Source: Brevibacillus_H sp049846925 (lineage in GTDB: Bacteria > Bacillota > Bacilli > Brevibacillales > Brevibacillaceae). Taken from it: a stretch of 64,000 nt of DNA. Of the stretch, positions 34,634-43,016 are shown one piece after another; position 1 is the stretch's first letter, and every line of letters begins with the position of its first letter. The notes under the pieces were generated by a model. It searched no databases, had not been told where the DNA came from, and saw nothing but the letters and a program-made list of their open reading frames with translations. The DNA lies in assembly GCF_049846925.1 (NCBI RefSeq), contig NZ_JBNCMT010000007.1, positions 1-64,000 on the forward strand, given 5' to 3'. The translations under genes were made by a program, and so were the position numbers.

Positions 34634-34751
34634 AACAAAAACACCTCATTCATTCGGAGTAGAAAATGAAAAAGGCACAGCACAAATAAACCCCAATTAC
34701 CCATAAAAATCGAAAAACGGATGAAGGGTTATAAGTGTTCTGTACCTTTCA

Positions 34752-34784
34752 TTAACGAATACGAATGTATGAGATGCAATACAT
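34752..34784 (-). CDS. Erm leader peptide (MYCISYIRIR)
   Basis: A 10-residue frame between the erm promoter and the erm gene, with AGGTGAG 9 bases before its ATG. It ends Arg-Ile-Arg before the stop; arginine-X-arginine is the macrolide-arrest motif of many erm leaders. Stalling there would refold the mRNA and free the erm ribosome site, which can be partly hidden by a TTCATT/AATGAA hairpin at 34650-34671. Confidence 0.75.
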   Translation of the reverse strand: MYCISYIRIR

Positions 34785-34829
34785 AAGTGATGTCTCACCT
34801 CTAGCTTTTTACACATACAAGACTTTTTA

Positions 34830-34859
34830 ATAGTAGCACATGGAATCTTTGACGGTCAA
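34830..34859 (-). promoter_or_regulatory. Promoter of erm
   Basis: On the minus strand TTGACC and TACTAT are separated by 18 bp, about 46 bp before the leader ATG. The -35 lies in a small dyad, TTTGACCGTCAAA. Confidence 0.65.
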
Positions 34860-34971
34860 AATGACTTTAATTATTATACAGTCCCAGCGCATGTTGGGCT
34901 CCAAGTAATGTTTCGATGATACGGACAGATAAGCACAGTGCTGTTTTAGTTCTTCCAAAGACCAGCAAAAC

Positions 34972-35005
34972 AAAAAAAGGAGCAAATGATTTGCTCCTTT
35001 TTTTA
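34972..35005 (+). terminator. Bidirectional hairpin upstream of the DinB-like gene
   Basis: Stem AAAAAAAGGAGCAA/TTGCTCCTTTTTTT with a short loop; it works as a terminator on both strands. No gene reads into it at present from the left, so it may be a relic. The rest of 34860-35118 shows only this hairpin and the Fur-like site. Confidence 0.7.
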
Positions 35006-35090
35006 TTCATCCAAAAGCAGTTTTCAATTTTTGGTTATATTTGCCATATGGGGAGGGATTAAAGAGTAAATCTAGAATAAACGTTTAAAA

Positions 35091-35103
35091 AATGATAATC
35101 ATT
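35091..35103 (+). promoter_or_regulatory. Fur-like operator before the DinB-like gene
   Basis: AATGATAATCATT is a perfect 13-bp palindrome, identical to the centre of the classical Fur box, 16 bp before the start codon. Confidence 0.5.
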
Positions 35104-35118
35104 GGAGTGTGAGCGGCT

Positions 35119-35604
35119 ATGATTCATGACATAAATGAATTTGTCCAATACTTCGACAGTGTACGAAAACGCACAATGAACTATGTGGGGGTTACGCCAA
35201 GTTCCATTCTGGAATGGAGACCAGCAGAAAATAAGTTTTCAACAGGAGAGTTACTTAGACATTTAGGCTCTGCTCAGCTCATGTTTTTAAATATTATCGA
35301 ACACGGAGAGTGGACCTACCTGGGGCATGATAGCAGGCATGGAGAAAGTATAGAGGAAATTACTCAGTACTTAAAGGAATGTCACAACACATTTAGAGAA
35401 GGCTTAGGTAAACTGAGGAACGAGCAATTAGCCCAAAAAGTTCCTACTTTACATGGTCATGAAGTGAGTGCATGGAGAATCATGATGGCTTGTATCGAAC
35501 ATGAAATTCATCACCGGGGACAATTATCTACGTACTTGCAAAACAACAATATCGAACCACCGCAAATTTTTGGACTAAAAATTGAGCAAGTTAACAAAAA
35601 ATAG
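35119..35604 (+). CDS. DinB/YfiT-family putative metal-dependent protein
   Basis: A 161-residue four-helix-bundle protein of the DinB superfamily. The likely metal ligands are a histidine in helix 2 (LLRHLGSAQ, near 56) and the HEIHHRGQLSTYL motif near 135, typical of DinB/bacillithiol-transferase-like proteins. Biochemical function is unknown in most members; some transfer bacillithiol to antibiotics or electrophiles. It starts at ATG with GGAGTG upstream. A Fur-like palindrome overlaps the region before the ribosome site, so iron or peroxide control is possible. The neighbours (erm, a TipAS regulator) suggest a stress-resistance patch. Confidence 0.85.
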   Translation: MIHDINEFVQYFDSVRKRTMNYVGVTPSSILEWRPAENKFSTGELLRHLGSAQLMFLNIIEHGEWTYLGHDSRHGESIEEITQYLKECHNTFREGLGKLRNEQLAQKVPTLHGHEVSAWRIMMACIEHEIHHRGQLSTYLQNNNIEPPQIFGLKIEQVNKK

Positions 35605-35661
35605 TCATCTTGACTCTGACCTAACAGGAGCCCTTAGAATCAAAACCGAGGTGAAGGTACC

Positions 35662-36414
35662 ATGCTTTATACGGTAAAGGAAATTGCGGAGCTAGCAAAA
35701 GTAACTGTAAAAACGATGCACCACTATCATCAGATTGGGCTTTTGTTGCCATGTAGCATCAGTGATGCAGGGTATCGGATGTATGGTGAAAAAGAGCTGG
35801 AGCGGCTGCAAGAAATCTTGTTTTACCGTGAACTGGACTTTTCCCTCAAACAAATTAAAGAGCTACTGGATGGTGAGCCTGAACGGGTATCGATCTTGAC
35901 TGATCAAAGGCAACTTCTGCTCTCTCGTATGCGTAGAATAGAGGTTTTGATTCAGACGATTGATGAATCGATTCAGTCCGCCAAGGAAGGAGTAATCATG
36001 GATAAAAACAAAATGTTTGCCGGGTTTGAAAGTGAGCAGGAGTGGAAGGATGCATTGTCCGAGCAAAGCAGGTATTTGAAAGAGAAGTACGACTATGACT
36101 TGCTGGAGGAAACACCAGTAGATGTTGATTCCATGAACGAAGCGGCGCAGGAAGCCAAACGTTTTATGGGTGGGATGGCCCATGCACTGAAAGAAGGGAT
36201 CAAATACGATGATCAAACGGTGCAGGATCTATTGGAGCAACACATTTCTTTCTTGAATAACCATGTCCATGAGACAACAGCAACTGGATTTGCTGCGCAA
36301 GCACGATTCTTTTTACAGGATGAATTTCATCGAAATATGCTTGAAGCTGAGCAGACGGGGCTATCCTACTATCTATGTGTGGCCGCAGAAGAGTTTGCAA
36401 ATAAGCCGAATTAG
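35662..36414 (+). CDS. MerR-family regulator with TipAS antibiotic-binding domain
   Basis: A 250-residue transcription activator of the TipAL/Mta type. The N-terminal MerR winged helix reads YTVKEIAELAKVTVKTMHHYHQIGLLLP, followed by the dimerisation helix to about residue 110, and then a TipAS domain (KMFAGFESEQEW to the C-terminus) that in relatives binds thiopeptides or other drugs. The ATG has GGTGAAGG upstream at spacing 6. It is 57 bp after the DinB-like gene, has a terminator after it, and lies two genes from erm. The target promoter is not visible; no 19-bp-spaced MerR promoter was identified nearby. Confidence 0.9.
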   Translation: MLYTVKEIAELAKVTVKTMHHYHQIGLLLPCSISDAGYRMYGEKELERLQEILFYRELDFSLKQIKELLDGEPERVSILTDQRQLLLSRMRRIEVLIQTIDESIQSAKEGVIMDKNKMFAGFESEQEWKDALSEQSRYLKEKYDYDLLEETPVDVDSMNEAAQEAKRFMGGMAHALKEGIKYDDQTVQDLLEQHISFLNNHVHETTATGFAAQARFFLQDEFHRNMLEAEQTGLSYYLCVAAEEFANKPN

Positions 36415-36447
36415 AAATAAAATAGAATATTTTTCGGGGTTAATCAA

Positions 36448-36482
36448 AGTATCATCCATGTATCTGGATGGTACTTTTTTTG
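36448..36482 (+). terminator. Terminator after the MerR/TipAS gene
   Basis: Stem AGTATCATCC/GGATGGTACT (one G-T pair) with loop ATGTATCT, then seven T. Confidence 0.8.
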
Positions 36483-36602
36483 TAACAGTTGTGTTAGTTC
36501 AAGTCGAGAAGCTAAAATCTTTATGGAATCCTTATTCTATCAATTATGTGTCTCCGTTAAAAAAAGGAGAATTGATCCATTCATAAAGAGGGGACGATTT
36601 TT

Positions 36603-36926
36603 ATGTCTGCCATTGTCTTGTTCCTGCTTGCAGGTCTAGCTGAAATTGGTGGGGGGTATTTGGTTTGGCTGTGGCTCAGAGAGTCTAAGCCGTTGTGGTA
36701 TGGAATTGTGGGGAGTATCGTTCTCATTGCGTATGGTATCATACCGGCTCTACAAAATTTCCCGACATTTGGAAGGGTATATGCCGCTTATGGTGGTGTG
36801 TTTGTTGCACTTGCTGTTTTGTGGGGGTGGTGGATCGATAAAGAAACGCCTGACTTGTACGACTGGATTGGTGCGGCTGTTTGTCTTATCGGCGTGTCCA
36901 TTATCCTTTGGGGACCCCGTCAGTAA
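36603..36926 (+). CDS. YnfA-family (UPF0060) small membrane protein
   Basis: A 107-residue inner-membrane protein with four hydrophobic segments (about residues 3-22, 30-48, 58-77, 85-103). The family motifs are LAGLAEIGGGYLVWLWLRE near the start, FPTFGRVYAAYGGVFV in the middle and DWIGAAVCLIGVSIILWGPR at the end. It is related to the small multidrug resistance fold; YnfA homologues have been linked to efflux, but the substrate here is unknown. It starts at ATG behind AGAGGGGACG. It stands alone with a terminator 40 bp after the stop. Confidence 0.92.
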   Translation: MSAIVLFLLAGLAEIGGGYLVWLWLRESKPLWYGIVGSIVLIAYGIIPALQNFPTFGRVYAAYGGVFVALAVLWGWWIDKETPDLYDWIGAAVCLIGVSIILWGPRQ

Positions 36927-36968
36927 GGATAGTTACACTTGATTTCGTTCATTCAGAGTGTAAATAGT

Positions 36969-37001
36969 AACTGCCCCTCATTGCGAGGAGCAGTTTTCTT
37001 T
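36969..37001 (+). terminator. Terminator between ynfA-like gene and pucR
   Basis: Arms AACTGCCCCTC/GAGGAGCAGTT with one mismatch and loop ATTGC, then TTTT. Confidence 0.7.
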
Positions 37002-37036
37002 GGGTCCCCGCCAGAGCTTGTGTAGGGTGGGTTTTC

Positions 37037-38731
37037 TTACATCTTATTTAATAAACGGAACAGCTTCAAAGCTAGCTGGATTTGCAGCAACTCTTCGGAA
37101 TTTTTCAATTCGCTGTTTAACATTTCTTTGATCTTATCGATTCGGTAAATGAAGGTGTTTCGATGAATAAACATGGCTTTGGCTGCTTCACTCACATTTC
37201 GATTATGGATAAAGTAATTTTCTAAGGTGTTCATAAAGCTTGTTCCATAGGAAAGATCGTGCTGGTAGATGCTGCCCAGGCATTTCTGAAAAAAGTCTTC
37301 CATCTCGGATGGTTTGATATTAGAATCCAAAAAGTGATAGACCGAGTAATCTTCAAAATGAGAGACTTCGCGTTTGTCATCAAAGCGGTGCATCAACCGC
37401 ATGGCTTCGTGCGCTTCGGAAAAGCTTTTGTGAAGCGAAGCAATCATTTTGTACTGTCTGCCGATTCCGATGAGGAACGTGGTTTTCTTTATTTTTTTGG
37501 TAAGTTCCTCGTGAAGTTCGTTCGCAAAGGCCTTTGCCTCGCTTACGGCAATCGAAGGCTTATTTTCATTTTTTCCAACCAAAACGATGATTCGGTTATT
37601 TCGATAAAAGCAGGTAATTTCGCCGTCTGCCTTACCTGCTAAATCGTGAACAAGGTCCATGCATTTTTTTGCTGTATGATCGAGTTCATATTTCCTGACG
37701 ACCATATCCTCGTAGCTTTGAGGTTCTACGGGCTGAATATTGATCACAATACAATAATACGTATAGTCAGATTTCAATCCGTGCAAGTCACAAAGGTTTT
37801 GAATGGTATCCATCGATGTGATTTTTCCGGTAAGCAAATCGTCAAAGAAGTCCTGCCTGATCTTTAATTTGACTTCCTCAATTTCCCTCGCCTTGATCCG
37901 TTCCAGTGCCATGATCGTTGCTGCCTGCTCCAAGGCAATGTAGTCGAATTCAACCAGTTCACGAATCGTTTGCCAAACAACGATATACCCATACACGTAG
38001 TTGGCTACGGCTACAGGCATGATGCGGCATTTGATTTCCTTGTCTTCTCCATAATAGATGCGTTTGATTGATTTCTTGATTTCGCTAATGTTTTTTGGGA
38101 TCGTTTCGGAAAACTCGATAGGGAAGACCGGTCGATTTTTAACAAGCTGAAAACAAGACTTGAGTGGCGGATGGTTGCCTTCCCGGTCTGTGTAATAGAG
38201 TAGATTCCAGTCTCGATCCAAAATAATGACAGGATTATTGATCGTTTTGGACAACTCCGACGAGATTTGATCGATTCCGCCACCTTCAAGGGCAATGCGA
38301 AAGAGAACGTTATGCATGTCCAACGATCGGCGGTTCAACGAGTCGTATTCAGCAGTGGCTTTCTCATTAATAATCGTAATGATCCTGGATAATGAATAGC
38401 CAAAGGGCAATTCCAGCAGGGGCAAGCCATACTTGTTCGCATGATCAATCATGTTTTGTGGAATTTTATCGAAGTAGCGCTTCATTTTGATGCATAGACC
38501 GGCACAATTAATCTCGGAAAGTTCCTTGATAATTTTGTTCTGGAGCTCTTCATTTCCTTTGAAAATATAGCCGGTGGATAAAAGCAATTCATTCGAAGTC
38601 AACCAATCGAAGGAATCGGGATTCTCCATAATATTTACGATGGAAATTTCGTTGTTGATCCCTTGATGACCCGCAATGATTTTTATTCCTTCTAAGGATT
38701 TTATGTGAAGTAAATCTTTTACAGTTAACAA
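37037..38731 (-). CDS. pucR: PucR-family transcriptional regulator
   Basis: Regulator of purine and ureide catabolism, 564 residues from a TTG at 38731 (AAAGGAG, spacing 8); the longer frame to 38818 lacks a site. The N-terminal PucR domain starts LTVKDLLHIKSLEGIKIIAGHQGI, a GGDEF-like CdaR middle part follows (about 290-420), and the C-terminal PucR helix-turn-helix is VSEAAKAMFIHRNTFIYRIDKIKEML. It is divergent from the permease gene at 39019 across 287 bp that hold the dyad TTGTGCATTGTTTCACAA. In Bacillus subtilis PucR controls ureide genes and itself; allantoin or a derivative would be the effector here. Confidence 0.9.
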   Translation of the reverse strand: MLTVKDLLHIKSLEGIKIIAGHQGINNEISIVNIMENPDSFDWLTSNELLLSTGYIFKGNEELQNKIIKELSEINCAGLCIKMKRYFDKIPQNMIDHANKYGLPLLELPFGYSLSRIITIINEKATAEYDSLNRRSLDMHNVLFRIALEGGGIDQISSELSKTINNPVIILDRDWNLLYYTDREGNHPPLKSCFQLVKNRPVFPIEFSETIPKNISEIKKSIKRIYYGEDKEIKCRIMPVAVANYVYGYIVVWQTIRELVEFDYIALEQAATIMALERIKAREIEEVKLKIRQDFFDDLLTGKITSMDTIQNLCDLHGLKSDYTYYCIVINIQPVEPQSYEDMVVRKYELDHTAKKCMDLVHDLAGKADGEITCFYRNNRIIVLVGKNENKPSIAVSEAKAFANELHEELTKKIKKTTFLIGIGRQYKMIASLHKSFSEAHEAMRLMHRFDDKREVSHFEDYSVYHFLDSNIKPSEMEDFFQKCLGSIYQHDLSYGTSFMNTLENYFIHNRNVSEAAKAMFIHRNTFIYRIDKIKEMLNSELKNSEELLQIQLALKLFRLLNKM

Positions 38732-38800
38732 CCTTCCCACTCCTTTACCCTCTTCGTTGTGCAAGCTGCATAACGGATGTAGGCTTTTTTTAGTTTTGCG

Positions 38801-38940
38801 ATACAATGACCATTTCATGTACTCGAACTACAATGTTCGTGTCATCGATACATTGGATCATAACTTGTGCATTGTTTCACAATAATGCCAATTTAAAGAA
38901 AGGAAGGTTGTAAGCCTTTTCACTGTCAATCTATTATACA
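38801..38940 (+). promoter_or_regulatory. Control region A of the ureide locus (duplicated)
   Basis: About 135 bp that recur at 41244-41376. Shared blocks in order are ATACAATGACCATTTC, AACTACAAT, the dyad TTGTGCATTGTTTCACAA (38865-38882), and AAGCCTT-TCACTGTCAATC near 38912-38931. A possible promoter is TTGTAA-N18-TATTAT (38909-38938). The region lies between pucR and the permease gene. Confidence 0.7.
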
Positions 38941-39018
38941 GCCTAGCATGAGTGATCCTTTATATCAAATGCAAAACAATTGACAAACAAGTCATAACAT
39001 TTGTAAGGAGAATTTTAT

Positions 39019-40560
39019 ATGGGAACTATAACTTTATGGAAAAAAGGAGATTTTGCTGCTTCCTTCGGTTTGTTCGTTAATGTTTTGACAGACTTTTTGG
39101 TTATGATCGCTCTGTTACTTGGTGTAGTTGGAATGCCAAAAGAGTTTGTTTTTGAACAAATTGTTCCTGGCTTTGGATTTGCTGTACTTCTATCTGGCCT
39201 TGCTTTTGCTTATTTTGCCTATCAATTAGCCAAGAAAACAGGTAGAAAAGATGTTACCGCACTACCATCAGGTTCTAGTTCACCTGGTATTTTTCTAATC
39301 GTATTTATTATTATGCTTCCTTTATATCAACAAACACAGGATGCTGCTTTCACAACAACAGTCGGTGTGCTTTGGTGCTTATTTGAGGCTTTCATGCTAT
39401 TAATAGGTGCATTCTTTGGTGAAACTCTTAGAAAGTGGGTCCCTAGAACTGTATTGCTAGCAGCCTTGGCAGGTTTGTCATTTGTATTCTTGGGTATGAA
39501 CCCAATGCTACAATCTTTTGAAATGCCTATCGTGGCATTTGTTGCAATTATCATTATCTTCATGAACTGGTTAAGTAAACATCCAATATTTAAGAAAATA
39601 CCTACGGGTTTATTGTTGATAGTAATTGGAACTGCAATTGCTTGGATATTTGGATATCAAAACCCTGCTGCGGTTACTGAAGCTCTAAAATCATTTGGCT
39701 TTAATCCTCCTATGTTGCATTTAAATGGACTTTTCGACCATATTGATGCTGCTTTACCATATTTATTGAGCGCTGTACCTCTAGGGTTATCAAACTACAT
39801 TTTTAATCTGGAAAACGTTGAAGCTGCTGCTGTTTGTGGGGATGAATACAAAACGAGAGACGTTATGCTTACAAACGGTGTTTGTTCTGCAATAGGTGGA
39901 CTTTGTGGTAACCCATTCCCAGTAACAGTCTATGTAGGTCATGCTGGTTGGAAAGAAGTTGGCGCAGGTATAGGCTATTCGATTGCTAGCTCTGTTGCCA
40001 TATTCTTATTCTCGATTTTAAGCCTTATGGGTCTGTTGCTAGCTGTTGTCCCAATTGCTGCTATTGTTCCGATGCTCGTGTTTATTGCGATTGTAACTGG
40101 GCATCAAGCTGTCAAAGAAAGTCCGAAATTTGAAGTTCCGGCAATCTTTGTATGTTTCTTCCCGTGGGTTGCTAACTGGGCACTTGTTGCAGTTAATAAT
40201 GCAATTTCAGCTGCTGGTAAGTCGGTGGGGACTGGTGCCGATCAAGTTTCTTCACTTGCCCTGCACAATTCCGGACTTTTCTACGATGGCTTGGTTGCTC
40301 TAGGTAATGGTGCTCCTATTACAAGTGTTATTTGGGGTTGTATAGCTGTATTTACAATTCGTAACACGCCTATTGGAGGCATAATAGCTGCAGTTATAGC
40401 ATCAGCTTTATCTTTTGTTGGTGTGATTCATACAAGCACTATCGGAATTGCACAAGAAACTGCTATGCCTTTCGTTTTGGGATATCTACTAATTGCAGGA
40501 TTTTTAGCGATTAAACTCTATATAAATAAGAAAGATAATATTGGTCCTGTTACAGAGTAA
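39019..40560 (+). CDS. NCS2-type purine/xanthine permease (copy 1)
   Basis: A 513-residue membrane transporter with 12 or more hydrophobic segments. It resembles the NCS2 (xanthine/uracil/AzgA) superfamily: KKTGRKDVTALPSGSSSPGIF near residue 73 is the first conserved loop, and a second symmetry-related half has GNPFPVTVYVGHAGWKEVGAGIGYS near 295. A close paralogue lies at 46026 with the same loops (GRTDVTALPSGPSAPSIF, GNPYPVTVYVGHPGWKSIGAGIGYT). Substrate choice cannot be read; purine or ureide uptake is expected from the pucR and deaminase neighbours. It begins 19 bp after the AAGGAG site region and is followed by the deaminase gene 53 bp later. Confidence 0.88.
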   Translation: MGTITLWKKGDFAASFGLFVNVLTDFLVMIALLLGVVGMPKEFVFEQIVPGFGFAVLLSGLAFAYFAYQLAKKTGRKDVTALPSGSSSPGIFLIVFIIMLPLYQQTQDAAFTTTVGVLWCLFEAFMLLIGAFFGETLRKWVPRTVLLAALAGLSFVFLGMNPMLQSFEMPIVAFVAIIIIFMNWLSKHPIFKKIPTGLLLIVIGTAIAWIFGYQNPAAVTEALKSFGFNPPMLHLNGLFDHIDAALPYLLSAVPLGLSNYIFNLENVEAAAVCGDEYKTRDVMLTNGVCSAIGGLCGNPFPVTVYVGHAGWKEVGAGIGYSIASSVAIFLFSILSLMGLLLAVVPIAAIVPMLVFIAIVTGHQAVKESPKFEVPAIFVCFFPWVANWALVAVNNAISAAGKSVGTGADQVSSLALHNSGLFYDGLVALGNGAPITSVIWGCIAVFTIRNTPIGGIIAAVIASALSFVGVIHTSTIGIAQETAMPFVLGYLLIAGFLAIKLYINKKDNIGPVTE

Positions 40561-40612
40561 ATTGACAGTTTTATTCGTTCTAACTAACCCTGATATAGGT
40601 GGGATTTTGATT

Positions 40613-41065
40613 ATGGATTACATGAAATTAGCGGCTGAAGCAACAATTAAGGGTATGGACAACAAAGTAGGAGGGCCTTTCGGAGCAACAATTGTACGCG
40701 GCGATGAAATCATTGCTGTGGTAAGCAACACGATGATGAGAGATACAGACCCTTCGGCACATGCCGAAATGGTGGCAATTCGTGAAGCATGCAAAACACT
40801 CGGTACCATGGATTTATCTGATTGTGTAATTTATGCAACATGCGAACCGTGCCCGATGTGCGTTTCTGCAATCATTTGGGCTGGGATTAAAGAAGTGCAC
40901 TACTGCAATACTGCAGAAGATGCGGATAAACATGGGTTCTCTGACATGCATCTGCGCAACTATTTGACAGGTAAAGATAAAAGTGTCCTTAACATGATTA
41001 AAGTTGAGAAAAGAGAAGATTGTGATCACTTGTTTGAGCATTTTCACAAGCTGAATAATAAGTAA
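40613..41065 (+). CDS. Nucleoside/guanine-type deaminase (CDA superfamily)
   Basis: A zinc hydrolase of 150 residues from the ATG at 40613 (AGGTGGG, spacing 9); the open frame upstream to 40541 overlaps the permease gene and is not used. Zinc ligands and proton shuttle are in HAEM near residue 53 and CEPCPMC near 83-89, the arrangement of GuaD/TadA/CodA-like small deaminases. Length and the C-terminal MIKVEKREDCDHLFEHFHKL tail favour the guanine deaminase branch (Bacillus GuaD is 156 residues). It forms an operon with the permease, suggesting import and deamination of guanine or a related base to feed xanthine degradation. A terminator follows. Confidence 0.85.
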   Translation: MDYMKLAAEATIKGMDNKVGGPFGATIVRGDEIIAVVSNTMMRDTDPSAHAEMVAIREACKTLGTMDLSDCVIYATCEPCPMCVSAIIWAGIKEVHYCNTAEDADKHGFSDMHLRNYLTGKDKSVLNMIKVEKREDCDHLFEHFHKLNNK

Positions 41066-41084
41066 AACCAATCCAAAAAGTAAG

Positions 41085-41120
41085 CCTTAGTCCGGAAATC
41101 TCTCGGGCTAAGGTTTATTT
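41085..41120 (+). terminator. Terminator after the deaminase gene
   Basis: Stem CCTTAGTCCG/CGGGCTAAGG (one G-T pair) followed by TTTATTTATTT. Confidence 0.7.
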
Positions 41121-41199
41121 ATTTCATCTGCTATTTGTGTATTTTGTATGAAGGGAATCATTAACAGATAACAGCTATTATTCCTTTTTTACACAGACA

Positions 41200-41216
41200 T
41201 TGTGCATGATGCACAA
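41200..41216 (+). promoter_or_regulatory. Perfect dyad TTGTGCATGATGCACAA
   Basis: A 17-bp perfect palindrome, the third copy in the locus of the TTGTGCA...CACAA motif that also sits in both control regions (38865 and 41308). Probable PucR operator. Confidence 0.6.
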
Positions 41217-41243
41217 GCGAGAGGGAAATAATTTAGTTCCGTT

Positions 41244-41376
41244 ATACAATGACCATTTCCTGCACCCAAACTACAATAGCTGTGTCAGGCTTTACTTGAA
41301 GCAAAACTTGTGCAATGTTTCACAAGGTTTTCCATTAGTACCGGGAGGTTTGAAAGCCTTATCACTGTCAATCGAT
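41244..41376 (+). promoter_or_regulatory. Control region B of the ureide locus (duplicated)
   Basis: Matches 38801-38940 block by block: ATACAATGACCATTTC at 41244, AACTACAAT at 41268, the dyad TTGTGCAATGTTTCACAA at 41308-41325, and AAAGCCTTATCACTGTCAATC near 41353-41373. It drives the ankyrin-to-arcC operon. The 427 bp between deaminase and ankyrin gene hold this, the palindrome and a terminator. Confidence 0.7.
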
Positions 41377-41492
41377 CAAACCTTGCGTGTATGGCCTTTT
41401 TCCTATCAAACAGGTGACATAATAACTACAAGTCAAACCTGACAAAAATAGAATCACCATCGATTCCAATAAATATTTAGGAGGCATCGACA

Positions 41493-42101
41493 TTGGCTGA
41501 GAACAGTTTAGTCCTACAATTTTTAGAAGCCGCCGGTAAAGGCGATTTGGAAGCATTAAAGCAATGTATCGAACAAGGCGTTGATATTAACGCAAGAAAC
41601 AAGCAAAAAAGAACAGCAATACTGATCGCAGCAATGAACGAGCAGTACGAAGCAGTAGAGTACCTGATCAGTGCAGGTGCAGACATTGATTTGCAAGACC
41701 AAACTTGCTTCAACCCGTTTCTGTGGGGATGTATCAACGGAAAGCTGGAGCTTGTCAAAATCATGATCAAGGCAAATGCAAATGTAGAGCTGTTGAGTCG
41801 TTTTGGCGGCGTCGGACTTACGCCGGCAAGCGAAAAAGGCCATGTTGAAGTTGTTCGTGAGCTTTTGACCACGACAGATATTAACGTGAACCATACGAAT
41901 TTCGTTGGTTGGACACCGTTGATCGAAGCGATCATCCTCAATGACGGCGGAGAAAGACAACAAACGATTATCAAATTACTGATTGAGCATGGAGCCAACG
42001 TGCACATGACAGATGAGTATGGCGTTACACCACTAGAGCTTGCCAGAAGAAAAGGCTACACCGAAATTGAACAAATCTTGTTGCAAGCAGGAGCCAACTA
42101 A
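41493..42101 (+). CDS. Ankyrin-repeat protein of the oxamate transcarbamylase operon
   Basis: A 202-residue soluble protein made of five or six ankyrin repeats (each about 33 residues; landmarks ALKQCIEQGVDINARNKQK, AVEYLISAGADIDLQDQ, ELVKIMIKANANVELLS, TPLIEAIIL, LLIEHGANVHMTDEYGVTPLELARRKG). No signal peptide or catalytic motif is visible. A TTG start lies 8 bp behind AGGAGG. It is the first gene of the operon under control region B and is followed after 3 bp by the DUF2877 gene. Ankyrin repeats bind proteins, so it may scaffold or regulate the FdrA/DUF1116/DUF2877 enzyme; Escherichia coli allFGH has no such partner. Confidence 0.88.
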   Translation: MAENSLVLQFLEAAGKGDLEALKQCIEQGVDINARNKQKRTAILIAAMNEQYEAVEYLISAGADIDLQDQTCFNPFLWGCINGKLELVKIMIKANANVELLSRFGGVGLTPASEKGHVEVVRELLTTTDINVNHTNFVGWTPLIEAIILNDGGERQQTIIKLLIEHGANVHMTDEYGVTPLELARRKGYTEIEQILLQAGAN

Positions 42102-42104
42102 GAG

Positions 42105-43016
42105 GTGACTGTTGTCAATCAGGCAAGATCTGGTGATGCAGGTTTTATACAAAGAATTGAAGATGCAACGTTCTACGGATTTGTTCACAGCACATTTGAC
42201 AGAACCATCAACATTCATTGCTTGTCCAACGCCGAATTATACACCGTTGCTTGTCGCCAAATCGATAATGGACCCAATACGTTGGTGACTGATGTGATAA
42301 GTTTCAGCGGTATGGATATAGCAGCAGGCGACATTGTCTATGTTGAAAACGATCGACTGTGCATCGAGAACAAAATGGCGATCACGATTGAACATGCAAA
42401 AAAGTGGCAGAGCATCGTACCCGCCTATCCTGCTGATATAGCTGTTCTGAGAAAAAACCTGGCTTTTGCAAAGGAATACATCGAACTTCATGGAGCACAT
42501 GGTGGGATGAAGCGGCCTTTGCAAACCAAAAACTTGTTTGAAGAAGAAACATCCAAAATGCTGGAAGAACGATCGAGATTGCTTCTGCTCGAATTATCGA
42601 ATGATCGAATGATCGAGGCGATACGGCATGCCGTTGGACTCATTGGTCTTGGTCCGGGCTTGACTCCATCCGGTGATGATTTTCTGGTTGGGTTATTAAC
42701 CACTCTGACGATGCCAAATTACCCGGTCAAGATTGAAAGCACATTTGGTGAAGCAATCGTGCAAAGTGCACAACAATTGACAAATGAAATCAGCTTCATG
42801 GCGATAAAAAAGGCGTCAACCGGAGAGGTGAGAGAGTCGATTATTGCTTTGCTACATGCTCTAACATGCGGCAGTCAGGAAGAATCGATTCTCTCTTTAG
42901 CCACTGTGTTGAACATCGGATCTTCGTCCGGAACAGATATCGCACTGGGGATTGTCTCAGGTTTGGAAATCAGTGCAAAAGATGGAGGTAGAATATGTCT
43001 ACAAAAGTTGTCATAA
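42105..43016 (+). CDS. allH: DUF2877 subunit of oxamate transcarbamylase (YlbF/AllH-like)
   Basis: A 303-residue cytosolic protein of the DUF2877 family. The hallmark is the glycine-rich block GLIGLGPGLTPSGDDFLVGLL near residue 178, with SSGTDIALGIVSGL near the C-terminus. In Escherichia coli the equivalent ylbF (allH), with fdrA (allF) and ylbE (allG), encodes the oxamic transcarbamylase that splits oxalurate to oxamate and carbamoyl phosphate. The start is a GTG at 42105 with AGGAG 11 bases upstream, inside the end of the ankyrin gene. It overlaps fdrA by 22 bp. Confidence 0.87.
   Translation: MTVVNQARSGDAGFIQRIEDATFYGFVHSTFDRTINIHCLSNAELYTVACRQIDNGPNTLVTDVISFSGMDIAAGDIVYVENDRLCIENKMAITIEHAKKWQSIVPAYPADIAVLRKNLAFAKEYIELHGAHGGMKRPLQTKNLFEEETSKMLEERSRLLLLELSNDRMIEAIRHAVGLIGLGPGLTPSGDDFLVGLLTTLTMPNYPVKIESTFGEAIVQSAQQLTNEISFMAIKKASTGEVRESIIALLHALTCGSQEESILSLATVLNIGSSSGTDIALGIVSGLEISAKDGGRICLQKLS

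Noticed and set aside
32820..35120. Left end of the older Tn7-like element downstream of 31580
   Set aside because: No AGTCTA-core site with a nearby ACA terminus followed by GAATT was found between 31580 and 41500 by eye, so none is claimed.
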